DNA of 5,384 nucleotides from assembly GCA_023386255.1 (NCBI GenBank), contig JAEWKB010000291.1, positions 1 through 5,384 on the forward strand. Reading direction: 5' to 3'. The position numbers were made by a program, and so were the translations under genes. The stretch comes from Bacteroidota bacterium (GTDB lineage Bacteria; Bacteroidota; Bacteroidia; Flavobacteriales; Flavobacteriaceae). The notes beneath the pieces were generated by a model. The model searched no databases. It had not been told where the DNA came from and saw only the letters and a program-made list of their open reading frames with translations. Shown piece by piece: positions 1-5,384 of this stretch (positions within the stretch are counted from its first letter, which is position 1; every line of letters begins with the position of its first letter).

Positions 1-531
1 GTTTAGAGTAAGTCCCCACTCGTAAAAATCCGACCTGTCTTTAAAGTTATCATGGTCTATCTTATCATCCACTACAAGGCGGTTAACACCCAATGCAAAT
101 ACAAACTGCGATGTTGTCCTTTTAAAACTGTATTTTTTAATAGTATCCTTCAGTTTTTCATTATCATCGTCGTCACCAAAATTAAAGCTAAAAGTATTCT
201 TTTTCTTAGCAGTAATTTTACCATCTACTTTATCCTTTATCAGTGTAGTAAGCTTTTCCTCTTCGGCAGCTACCATTGTTTCTATTTTTTTGGCACGCAT
301 GTCTGCAAGCTGCTGTTTTTTCCTGTCGGCATCGGCAGCAGTCATCTCATTTTTTTCAAGCTGCTGGTTTACCTGCTCCACCTCCATTTTAAGTGAATCT
401 TTTTGTTCTTTGGTAATGCGCTCAATGTTTTTGGCAATAATAAGTGCCCTGTCTTCAAAGGTTTCCTGTGCGCTTAGTTTAGTAGCAAGCAGGCATAGCG
501 CTGCCACCACATAAAAAGTAATCGTTTTCAT
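1..531 (-). CDS. Exported coiled-coil protein, probable outer-membrane beta-barrel (3' end beyond window)
   Basis: This frame is open from an ATG at 531 to the window edge: 177 codons with no stop, so the C-terminus is missing. Residues 1-22 form a signal peptide (basic start MKTITFY, hydrophobic core, then LSAQ with likely cleavage around A21/Q22). Residues about 28-102 are highly charged, rich in K/E/Q and helical, with a heptad-like pattern typical of a coiled coil. An acidic run (GDDDDNEK, 119-126) follows. From about 140 the composition changes to alternating hydrophobic and aromatic residues (SQFVFALGVN, then SDFYEWGLTLN at the edge), resembling the first strands of a small outer-membrane beta-barrel. 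The gene starts 34 bases after the stop of the membrane-protein gene on the same strand and is probably the third member of the sigma-factor unit. Export is well supported. The barrel is inference from two possible strands. An alternative is a purely periplasmic protein. No specific family is identified. Confidence 0.82.
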   Translation of the reverse strand, partial: MKTITFYVVAALCLLATKLSAQETFEDRALIIAKNIERITKEQKDSLKMEVEQVNQQLEKNEMTAADADRKKQQLADMRAKKIETMVAAEEEKLTTLIKDKVDGKITAKKKNTFSFNFGDDDDNEKLKDTIKKYSFKRTTSQFVFALGVNRLVVDDKIDHDNFKDRSDFYEWGLTLN

Positions 532-565
532 GTTTTTGATGATTTAAGTATTTAATTAATGATTG

Positions 566-1279
566 TTATTTATGATTTCTGTTGGCTACAGATGTTTTTA
601 TGGCATTAAAATTCTTTACCGCACCCTGCAGGGCTTTCTCTTTAAAGCTCTGGTCAAGCTCTCCTTCTACTGATGACAATAATGAGTTAGGATCTACCTT
701 TAAAGATGATTTTTTCTTTCCAGGTGTATCATTCTGTGCCAGCGATTCATTCAAAAATTTATCGGCATCATTGCCCTTTATGACATTTTCCTGAACCTGT
801 TGTTGTTCAACCGCTGCTACAGCTTCATTTGAAGTTACAGGCACATCAAATGTCTTAGTATTTACAGCAGCACCTTTAGCCTTTACTGCTTTTTTAGCTG
901 TAGCTTTAGTTTGGGCCGCTACCTGTACTTCTTCCTTATAAGCCGCTTCAGGCTGAGCACCTATTGTTGCAGTTGAAAAACTATCAACCGGTGCCGCCTC
1001 CTGTGTTGCTGCCGGTGCAGGGCTGTTTGCCACCGTATTTGTATTATCTTTTATTGCATTGTGGCTGTCATCGCTTCCCTGTTTTAAAAACAGTGTCCCA
1101 ACCAGCAGAAAGCCTAAAAAACTTGCCGCCACATACATCCATGTTCTTTTCGGCTTTCTATTCTCTTCGGTAACCGACAGCATCGCATCAAGCCTGTCCC
1201 ACGCCATTTGGCTCGGCTGTATGGTTCTTTGCTCCAGCTTCGTCCTGAATTCGTTCTCTAATCTATTGTTCGGTTCCAT
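566..1279 (-). CDS. Single-pass membrane protein, probable anti-sigma factor partner of the upstream ECF sigma
   Basis: A 237-residue protein with three parts. Residues 1-45 are a charged, presumably cytoplasmic segment (WDRLDAML at 27-34, then basic RKPKR at 41-45). Residues about 47-65 are one transmembrane helix (YVAASFLGFLLVGTLFL). Residues 66-237 are a presumed periplasmic tail, low-complexity and rich in Ala, Thr, Val, Lys and Gln up to about 165, with a more structured amphipathic end (SLLSSVEGELDQSF, 199-212, through VANRN). The gene begins inside the last codons of the sigma gene, a 17-base overlap that suggests translational coupling. Short cytoplasmic domain, one helix and periplasmic tail directly after an ECF sigma is the classic anti-sigma arrangement. 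It has no cysteine at all, so it is not a zinc-binding (ZAS) anti-sigma factor, and no Pfam-type domain is recognisable by eye. The anti-sigma role is inferred from architecture and position; it could instead be only a structural membrane protein of the unit. Confidence 0.85.
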   Translation of the reverse strand: MEPNNRLENEFRTKLEQRTIQPSQMAWDRLDAMLSVTEENRKPKRTWMYVAASFLGFLLVGTLFLKQGSDDSHNAIKDNTNTVANSPAPAATQEAAPVDSFSTATIGAQPEAAYKEEVQVAAQTKATAKKAVKAKGAAVNTKTFDVPVTSNEAVAAVEQQQVQENVIKGNDADKFLNESLAQNDTPGKKKSSLKVDPNSLLSSVEGELDQSFKEKALQGAVKNFNAIKTSVANRNHK

Positions 1280-1826
1280 TTGAGTAATTCTTTAATTTGT
1301 TAATCTGCTCCTGCAGCATTTTCCTTGCGTGCGATAATTGTGATTTTGATGTCCCTTCACTAATCCCTAGCATTTTTGCTATTTCCTGGTGTTTAAAACC
1401 TTCTATCGCATAAAGGTTAAAAACCATTTTGTATCCGTCCGGCAGGCTGTCTATAAGCGACTGTATGTCTTCTACCGAAAAGTGACTCTCTATGTTATTG
1501 AACGTGTCCTCTACAAAAAATTCATCTTCCAAAAACCGTATATCCTTTTGGACCCGTAGGTACGAGAGGCACTCGTTTACCATGATCCGCCGTATCCATC
1601 CTTCAAAACTGCCTTTGTGTTCAAAAGCCTTCAGGTTGCTAAACACCTTCATAAAAGCCGTTATCATTATATCTTCGGCCTGGTGCAGGTCTTTAATATA
1701 CTGCCTGCATACACTCAGCATCTTTGGCGAATACTTTGTATATATCTTCTGCTGGGCGTGGCGGTTGTTCTCCACGGCCTGCTTTATGATATGCTTTTCA
1801 TCCTGATGTAAGGCAATTACTTTCAA
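1263..1826 (-). CDS. ECF-type RNA polymerase sigma-70 factor
   Basis: A 187-residue sigma factor with only regions 2 and 4, the ECF layout. Region 2 spans about residues 22-95: the core-binding part around YSPKMLSVCRQYIKD with DLHQAEDIMITAFMKVF (47-62), and the -10 recognition part around FEGWIRRIMVNECLSYLR (74-91). An acidic linker (about 98-120) leads to region 4 (about 121-176), starting at SLIDSLPDGYKMVFNLY, with a helix-turn-helix at HQEIAKMLGISEGTSKSQL that reads the -35 element. The start is a TTG codon: the only upstream in-frame codons are GCT, AAA, AAC, ATA and CCA after a TAA stop, and the next in-frame Met is residue 36, which would remove part of region 2. It directs RNA polymerase to a specific regulon, probably envelope or stress genes. 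It overlaps the next gene by 17 bases. An ECF-like promoter lies 68-98 bases upstream, consistent with autoregulation. The family call is firm; the regulon is unknown. Confidence 0.96.
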   Translation of the reverse strand: MKVIALHQDEKHIIKQAVENNRHAQQKIYTKYSPKMLSVCRQYIKDLHQAEDIMITAFMKVFSNLKAFEHKGSFEGWIRRIMVNECLSYLRVQKDIRFLEDEFFVEDTFNNIESHFSVEDIQSLIDSLPDGYKMVFNLYAIEGFKHQEIAKMLGISEGTSKSQLSHARKMLQEQINKLKNYSNGTEQ

Positions 1827-1893
1827 AGCTTTGTTTATTGGTTAGTCCTGAAGTTCTGTTACCGATTCGCAATTAATAACCGACTTCTATTAG

Positions 1894-1924
1894 CATAGAC
1901 GGATATGGTTGCAAAATGGTTGCA
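1894..1924 (-). promoter_or_regulatory. Candidate ECF-type promoter of the sigma/anti-sigma unit
   Basis: Read on the minus strand, TGCAACC (plus 1918-1924) is followed by a 16-base spacer and then CGTCTATG (plus 1894-1901). An AACC-containing -35 and a CGTC-type -10 at about 16 bases is the form used by many ECF sigma factors, and these genes are commonly autoregulated. No good housekeeping TAnnTTTG box is found between 1827 and 1991. Transcription would start near 1885-1888, giving a leader of about 60 bases before the TTG start. A T-rich run (1932-1944) lies just upstream of the -35. This is a pattern reading without experimental support. Confidence 0.5.
1905..1924. repeat. Two 9-base direct repeats, 11 bases apart, in the sigma gene promoter
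   Basis: ATGGTTGCA occurs at 1905-1913 and again at 1916-1924, separated by AA. The centre-to-centre distance of 11 bases is about one helical turn. The distal copy supplies the candidate -35 element; the proximal copy lies within the 16-base spacer. They could be an operator for a dimeric regulator, a duplicated -35 element, or chance in AT-rich DNA. Confidence 0.7.
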
Positions 1925-1991
1925 TGGATATAAAAAAAAATTTTGCTAATGTATGAATTATTATTTATCACCCTGATTTACAGCCACTAAA

Positions 1992-2025
1992 ACAAAACAA
2001 AAAAAGCTGCCTTTTTGGGCAGCTT
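1992..2025 (-). terminator. Intrinsic terminator of the T9SS-cargo gene
   Basis: On the minus strand AAGCTGCC (plus 2018-2025) pairs perfectly with GGCAGCTT (plus 2004-2011) around a six-base loop, and a T-rich tail (TTTTTGTTTTGTTTT) follows. It begins 22 bases after the TAA stop of the secreted-protein gene. The plus strand has no T run after the hairpin, so it works in one direction. It separates this gene from the sigma-factor unit. Confidence 0.93.
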
Positions 2026-2047
2026 CAGGTAAATGTTTACTTTTAAA

Positions 2048-3352
2048 TTACTGTTTAATGAACTTCCTAGTTGTCGTGGCACCGTTACTTTCTATTTGAA
2101 TACTATAGATTCCGCCTTGAAGCTGCTCTACATTTATAGCTGCCGATGATGTTCCGGGTGAAGCCTTCAATACCTGCTGCCCCAATGCGTTATGCACAGT
2201 TACTTTTGAAACCTGGTGTATCGCCTGAATGGTAAGCACATCTTTTACAGGGTTAGGATAAACGGCAACAGCCGTTTCTTCAATATCATTAACTCCCGCA
2301 GGAGCATTGTTGCTGAAATAGATATTATCAAAAAAAACGGTTGATGTGCCGTTGCTGGATAATATTAGCTGCGAAATATGGTTGCGGTTAACCAGGCCTG
2401 TAAAGTCGCTTAGGGGGATGCTATAGGTTATCCACTGGTTTTGTGCCGGATTGTTGTACACAACCTCATGCTCAGTGTCGTCCCCGCCTCCAAAAGCTGC
2501 ATTAGGGCCAAAATCTACCAGCTTTACCCTTAGCTGCGTAAAATCATGCGACCATACATCAAGGTTAAAGTGTGTCATGCCCGTAGCATTAATCTGGCCT
2601 GCGTTGTATGTCTCAATGCCGGCGAAGTTTAAATTAGAATATTTTTTTGTGGCATTGCCCTGTATCTGCAGTTCCTGGTGTATTGCCTGGCTCCATCCTG
2701 TGAGCCATGTATCTACCGGTACATTGTTGTATACCCCGCTAAACATTGATATTACGTTGGCAGCTGCCATGGTAGGGTCGGGAGCGGCTGTCATGGGCTG
2801 CGGCATGGCTTCGGCAACACCCCAGGTAATATTATCAAAGTAGTTTACGGATCCATACGTTCGCGGGATGGGTGAAAAATCAGGAAATATTACAATCTGG
2901 TCAATTGTCATACCTATAGAGCCTGAAAAGTTAAAGGTAAGCTCCTCCCACTGGTTAATAACAGTATTAGGCTTTCTTATTTCCGGCTGTGCACTGTTAT
3001 CAGGCGCTACCAGTTTTACTCCCACATCACTAATTACAGATTTATATACCATAATTTTTACGGTAGCATGGTCGGCATCAAGTACAAAAGTGCCAATCTG
3101 GCCATGGACGGTTTCACAACCTGCCCATGGGGCGCCGTTTATTGATGTAACATACTGTGCTACTGTGGGCGACGTGTTAATGCCAGACGGATTTGGGTTG
3201 GCCACAAAGGCAAGCGGAGGGTTGGTTTCGTTCTCAAAAACGTTCCAGGCGTAGTTGGCGCCATTGCCGCCAATTTCAAAATTAATGTTTTGCTGGGCCT
3301 GTAAATTGCCGGCAGCCAAAACAGGAAGTAATAAATGGTAAAGTTTTTTCAT
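2048..3352 (-). CDS. Secreted T9SS cargo protein with two carbohydrate-binding-like beta-sandwich modules
   Basis: A complete 434-residue protein. Residues 1-20 are a signal peptide (MKKLYHLLLPVLAAGNLQAQ) for Sec export. Residues about 21-179 and about 189-348 are two related modules: each has a VKL strand, then NQW, and ends with a matching strand, YFDNITWG (171-178) and FFDNIYFSN (340-348). The second contains ELQIQGNATKKYSNLNFAG (227-245), a sequence type I associate with galactose-binding-like modules attached to Bacteroidota glycoside hydrolases. A short linker leads to a T9SS type A sorting domain (about 362-434): VYPNPVKDVLTI, a central HNALGQQV strand, then GIYSIQI and the basic end RKFIKQ. 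It should cross the outer membrane by T9SS and be surface-bound or released. No catalytic domain is visible, so a glycan-binding or adhesive role is inferred. It is a monocistronic gene with its own terminator and 281 bases of non-coding DNA upstream. The start has no Shine-Dalgarno, as is usual in this phylum. Confidence 0.93.
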   Translation of the reverse strand: MKKLYHLLLPVLAAGNLQAQQNINFEIGGNGANYAWNVFENETNPPLAFVANPNPSGINTSPTVAQYVTSINGAPWAGCETVHGQIGTFVLDADHATVKIMVYKSVISDVGVKLVAPDNSAQPEIRKPNTVINQWEELTFNFSGSIGMTIDQIVIFPDFSPIPRTYGSVNYFDNITWGVAEAMPQPMTAAPDPTMAAANVISMFSGVYNNVPVDTWLTGWSQAIHQELQIQGNATKKYSNLNFAGIETYNAGQINATGMTHFNLDVWSHDFTQLRVKLVDFGPNAAFGGGDDTEHEVVYNNPAQNQWITYSIPLSDFTGLVNRNHISQLILSSNGTSTVFFDNIYFSNNAPAGVNDIEETAVAVYPNPVKDVLTIQAIHQVSKVTVHNALGQQVLKASPGTSSAAINVEQLQGGIYSIQIESNGATTTRKFIKQ

Positions 3353-3633
3353 TGGTATGAGGTTTAAACATTAGTAAAGCTATTTTACAACGTTTTGCCT
3401 CATCATCTGCTATTCTGTTTATTATAAATACTATACAACAAATAAATCAATATTTTTTTAATTAAATAATTGCATCATTAATAGTATTTGCGACATATTA
3501 TAGACACACCTGCCATACCTAAAAAACATATTTACAACGTTATTGTTGAGGCAATGTATAGGTACAGAGCAAGTTATTCCAATTGTAGTTATATATGAGA
3601 GATTCGGTAAAGGGAAGAAAAATCAGCATGAAA
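3353..3633. other. Non-coding region upstream of the T9SS-cargo gene
   Basis: AT-rich DNA with no convincing reading frame on either strand. It must hold the promoter of the secreted-protein gene, but no perfect TAnnTTTG box is present. The best partial matches on the minus strand are TTG-N21-TATGTTTT (plus 3520-3551, about 170 bases before the ATG) and TTTATTTG near plus 3440. No hairpin with a T tail follows the polyprenyl synthase stop at 3634, so read-through from that gene is possible. It contains the 11-base repeat listed separately. Confidence 0.6.
3384..3541. repeat. 11-base direct repeat pair upstream of the T9SS-cargo gene
   Basis: TTTACAACGTT occurs at 3384-3394 and at 3531-3541, 147 bases apart. 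The distal copy continues into a short inverted repeat, CAAC-GTTATT-GTTG. The pair could bind a regulator at two sites, but it may be coincidence in AT-rich sequence. Confidence 0.45.
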
Positions 3634-4611
3634 TCATATTTTTCTTTCTATTACATAGTTTACCATAAGGGTAAGGGCATCTTTATAAGGCGATGAAGGA
3701 TAATCTGCCAGCAGTTGCAATGCCTCCTGCTGGAACTGCACCATTTTCTGTTCGGCATAGCCAAGCCCGTTCTTAGCTTTTACAAAAGCTATAACTTCCT
3801 TAACCCGCTTCTTGTCTTTATTATGATTTTTAACAGAGTTAATAACCCAGCGTTTCTCACTGTCAGAACAATTATTCAACGCATAAATTAGCGGAAGCGT
3901 CATTTTCTGCTCCTTGATGTCTATACCTGTGGGTTTGCCTATGGCATCATCAGTATAATCAAAAAGGTCGTCTTTTATCTGGAAGGCCATGCCTATCAGT
4001 TCACCGAACTTTCGCATGTTCTCTATATGAGGGCCTTCAGGAACTACAGAGCAAGCTCCTAACGAGCAACATGCGGCTATTAGTGTTGCTGTCTTCTGGC
4101 GGATGATCTCGTAATAAACATCTTCGGTAATATCCAGCCTGCGTGCTTTCTCTATCTGCAACAGCTCACCCTCGCTCATTTCACGCACAGCCACTGATAT
4201 TATCCTGAGCAGGTCGAAATCACCATTATCAATAGAAAGCAGCAAACCTTTAGAAAGCAGGTAATCACCAACCAATACTGCAATTTTGTTTTTCCACAAA
4301 GCATTGATAGAGAAGAAGCCCCTGCGTTTATTGCTGTCATCCACAACATCGTCATGCACCAGCGTAGCGGTATGGATAAGCTCTATTACCGAAGCGCCAC
4401 GATACGTTCGCTCATTTACCGTACCGCCTGATATCATTTTAGCGGTAAGGAACACAAACATAGGGCGCATCTGCTTACCCTTGCGGTTTACAATATAGTA
4501 AGTAATACGGTTGAGCAGCGCCACTTTAGAAGACATTGCCTCATGAAACTTCTTCTCGAAAAGTTCCATTTCTTCCAGTATGGGCTGTTTAATCTGCTCG
4601 GTTACTTTCAT
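3634..4611 (-). CDS. Long-chain trans-polyprenyl diphosphate synthase
   Basis: A complete 325-residue member of the trans-isoprenyl diphosphate synthase family (IspB-like), which adds isopentenyl diphosphate units to an allylic primer. Visible motifs: the substrate-binding GKQMRP (45-50); the first aspartate-rich motif DDVVD (87-91) followed by NKRRG; GDYLLSKG (115-122); and the second aspartate-rich motif QIKDDLFDYTDD (211-222), then GKPTGIDIKEQKMTLP. These bind magnesium-diphosphate. The residues five and four before the first motif are Ala82 and Thr83, small side chains that leave the chain-length pocket open and indicate a long product rather than farnesyl or geranylgeranyl diphosphate. 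In Flavobacteriaceae, where MK-6 is the usual quinone, the likely product is the menaquinone side chain; the exact length is inference. Length is normal for the family. It lies 57 bases after rlmN with its own -7 box, and no terminator separates them. Confidence 0.96.
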   Translation of the reverse strand: MKVTEQIKQPILEEMELFEKKFHEAMSSKVALLNRITYYIVNRKGKQMRPMFVFLTAKMISGGTVNERTYRGASVIELIHTATLVHDDVVDDSNKRRGFFSINALWKNKIAVLVGDYLLSKGLLLSIDNGDFDLLRIISVAVREMSEGELLQIEKARRLDITEDVYYEIIRQKTATLIAACCSLGACSVVPEGPHIENMRKFGELIGMAFQIKDDLFDYTDDAIGKPTGIDIKEQKMTLPLIYALNNCSDSEKRWVINSVKNHNKDKKRVKEVIAFVKAKNGLGYAEQKMVQFQQEALQLLADYPSSPYKDALTLMVNYVIERKI

Positions 4612-4619
4612 TACGGCTC

Positions 4620-4627
4620 CAAAGATA
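4620..4627 (-). promoter_or_regulatory. Bacteroidota -7 promoter box of the polyprenyl synthase gene
   Basis: The minus strand reads TATCTTTG, a perfect match to the Bacteroidota sigma-A consensus TAnnTTTG, and only 8 bases (GAGCCGTA) separate it from the ATG. The nearest clear upstream TTG is 25 bases away, longer than the usual spacing of about 17-23, so the -33 element is poor or absent. The predicted transcript would have a leader of only a few bases. GGAG at the box edge, five bases before the ATG, resembles a Shine-Dalgarno but would lie at or upstream of the start of this short transcript. Confidence 0.7.
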
Positions 4628-4668
4628 GCAAATACTTTTGAGTGAGGGGAAGCAAGAAAAGGGTGTAT

Positions 4669-5384
4669 TTAGTTAGCCGAATCATTTTTATTCGCCAGCT
4701 GCCCACATGCAGCATCAATATCTTTGCCACGGCTGCGGCGCACTTTTGCTACAATGTCATTACGTTCAAGTGCACGTATATAAGCATCAATAACTTCCGG
4801 ATCAGCCTGTTGAAACTCACCGTCATCAATAGGGTTATATTCAATAAGGTTTACCTTACTGGGCACATATTTGCAGAATTTTACGAGCGATTCAATATCT
4901 TCCTTGCGGTCATTAATGACCTTCCACACTACATACTCGTATGTTACACGGCTTTTGGTCTTGCTGTACCAATATTCCAGCGCCTCACGCAGGTCGCGTA
5001 GGGGGAAGTTCTCACTAAAGGGCATAATGCGTGAACGCACCTCATCAATAGCCGAGTGCAGTGACACGGCCAACTTAAACTTCACCTCATCATCGGCCAG
5101 CTTCTTTATCATTTTTGGGATACCTGAAGTAGATAGTGTGATACGTTTTGGCGACATACCCAGTCCTTCGGGTGAAGTTATCTTATCAATAGCTTTTATA
5201 ACATTATTATAGTTCATGAGCGGCTCGCCCATACCCATAAACACAATGTTTGATAACGGCCTGTTGTGGTACATACGGCTTTCATTATCTATGGCCACCA
5301 CCTGGTCGTAAATTTCATCGGGATTCAGGTTACGCATTCTTTTAAGGCGTGCGGTAGCACAAAAGTTACAGTCCAGGCTACAGC
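4669..5384 (-). CDS. rlmN: Dual-specificity RNA methyltransferase RlmN (5' end beyond window)
   Basis: A radical SAM enzyme that methylates C2 of A2503 in 23S rRNA and of A37 in some tRNAs. The window holds the last 237 residues plus two bases; the N-terminal part is cut off. The fragment opens with the iron-sulfur motif CSLDCNFC (CxxxCxxC; Cys codons at 5380-5382, 5368-5370 and 5359-5361), so the Met at 5337 is internal and not the start. Next come RNLNPDEIYDQVV, the SAM-binding VFMGMGEPLMNYNNV (about fragment residues 47-61), RITLSTSG, KLAVSLHSA, and NLIEYNPID. Near the end RGKDIDAACGQL carries the conserved cysteine (codon 4705-4707) that in characterised RlmN is methylated and transfers the methyl group. 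ACGQL and GMGEPL together separate RlmN from other radical SAM enzymes. The second catalytic cysteine should lie in the missing N-terminus. It is followed closely by the polyprenyl synthase gene. Confidence 0.97.
   Translation of the reverse strand, partial: CSLDCNFCATARLKRMRNLNPDEIYDQVVAIDNESRMYHNRPLSNIVFMGMGEPLMNYNNVIKAIDKITSPEGLGMSPKRITLSTSGIPKMIKKLADDEVKFKLAVSLHSAIDEVRSRIMPFSENFPLRDLREALEYWYSKTKSRVTYEYVVWKVINDRKEDIESLVKFCKYVPSKVNLIEYNPIDDGEFQQADPEVIDAYIRALERNDIVAKVRRSRGKDIDAACGQLANKNDSAN

Noticed and set aside
52..514. Plus-strand reading frames opposite the left-most gene
   Set aside because: They are antisense shadows of the exported coiled-coil protein; the minus-strand frame has a clear signal peptide and coherent domain pattern, while the plus-strand products are Phe/Cys-rich without recognisable features.
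2451..3254. Two plus-strand frames of about 130 codons inside the T9SS-cargo gene
   Set aside because: The minus-strand protein is a recognisable full-length secreted protein with a sorting domain covering the same bases; the plus-strand frames have no upstream signals or family features.
3535..3548. CAAC-GTTATT-GTTG inverted repeat as a terminator of the polyprenyl synthase gene
   Set aside because: The stem is only four base pairs and no T run follows on the minus strand.
3520..3551. TTG-N21-TATGTTTT as the promoter of the secreted-protein gene
   Set aside because: The box ends in T instead of the conserved G and lies about 170 bases from the start codon; too weak to list as a promoter.
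4642..5212. Plus-strand frames opposite rlmN
   Set aside because: The minus strand encodes conserved RlmN motifs throughout; these frames are chance openings.
4669..5337. Met at 5337 as the start of rlmN
   Set aside because: The frame continues upstream to the window edge and includes the essential CxxxCxxC motif, so the Met is internal and the gene is cut by the window, not truncated.

Overview
The window looks like chromosomal DNA of a Flavobacteriaceae member, probably Flavobacterium or a close relative. The evidence is AT-rich intergenic DNA, starts mostly without a Shine-Dalgarno sequence, a textbook Bacteroidota -7 box (TATCTTTG), a type IX secretion (T9SS) C-terminal sorting domain, signal peptides ending in S/Q-A-Q, and protein sequences of flavobacterial character. 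All six genes lie on the minus strand, so transcription runs from high to low coordinates. I see no tRNA, rRNA, CRISPR array, IS element or phage gene.

Right part (5384 to 3634): the 3' portion of rlmN (radical SAM 23S rRNA/tRNA adenine-C2 methyltransferase, cut by the window edge) is followed after 57 bases by a trans-type long-chain polyprenyl diphosphate synthase, probably making the menaquinone side chain. A perfect TAnnTTTG box lies only 8 bases before its ATG, implying an almost leaderless transcript. Both are housekeeping genes.

Middle part (3633 to about 1992): a 281-base non-coding stretch, then a 434-residue secreted protein with two carbohydrate-binding-like beta-sandwich modules and a T9SS type A sorting domain but no recognisable catalytic domain. 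It ends in a strong intrinsic terminator that isolates it from the next unit.

Left part (about 1924 to 1): a compact three-gene unit. It encodes (i) an ECF-type sigma-70 factor starting with TTG, (ii) a cysteine-free single-pass membrane protein whose start overlaps the sigma gene by 17 bases and which is the likely anti-sigma partner, and (iii) a signal-peptide protein with a long charged coiled coil that continues off the window and may become an outer-membrane beta-barrel. Upstream of the sigma gene I find TGCAACC-N16-CGTCTATG, which reads as an ECF-type -35/-10 promoter and suggests autoregulation. Together these could form a sigma / inner-membrane anchor / periplasmic-to-outer-membrane relay for envelope sensing. 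This is the most interesting part of the window, though its function is inferred from architecture and gene order only.
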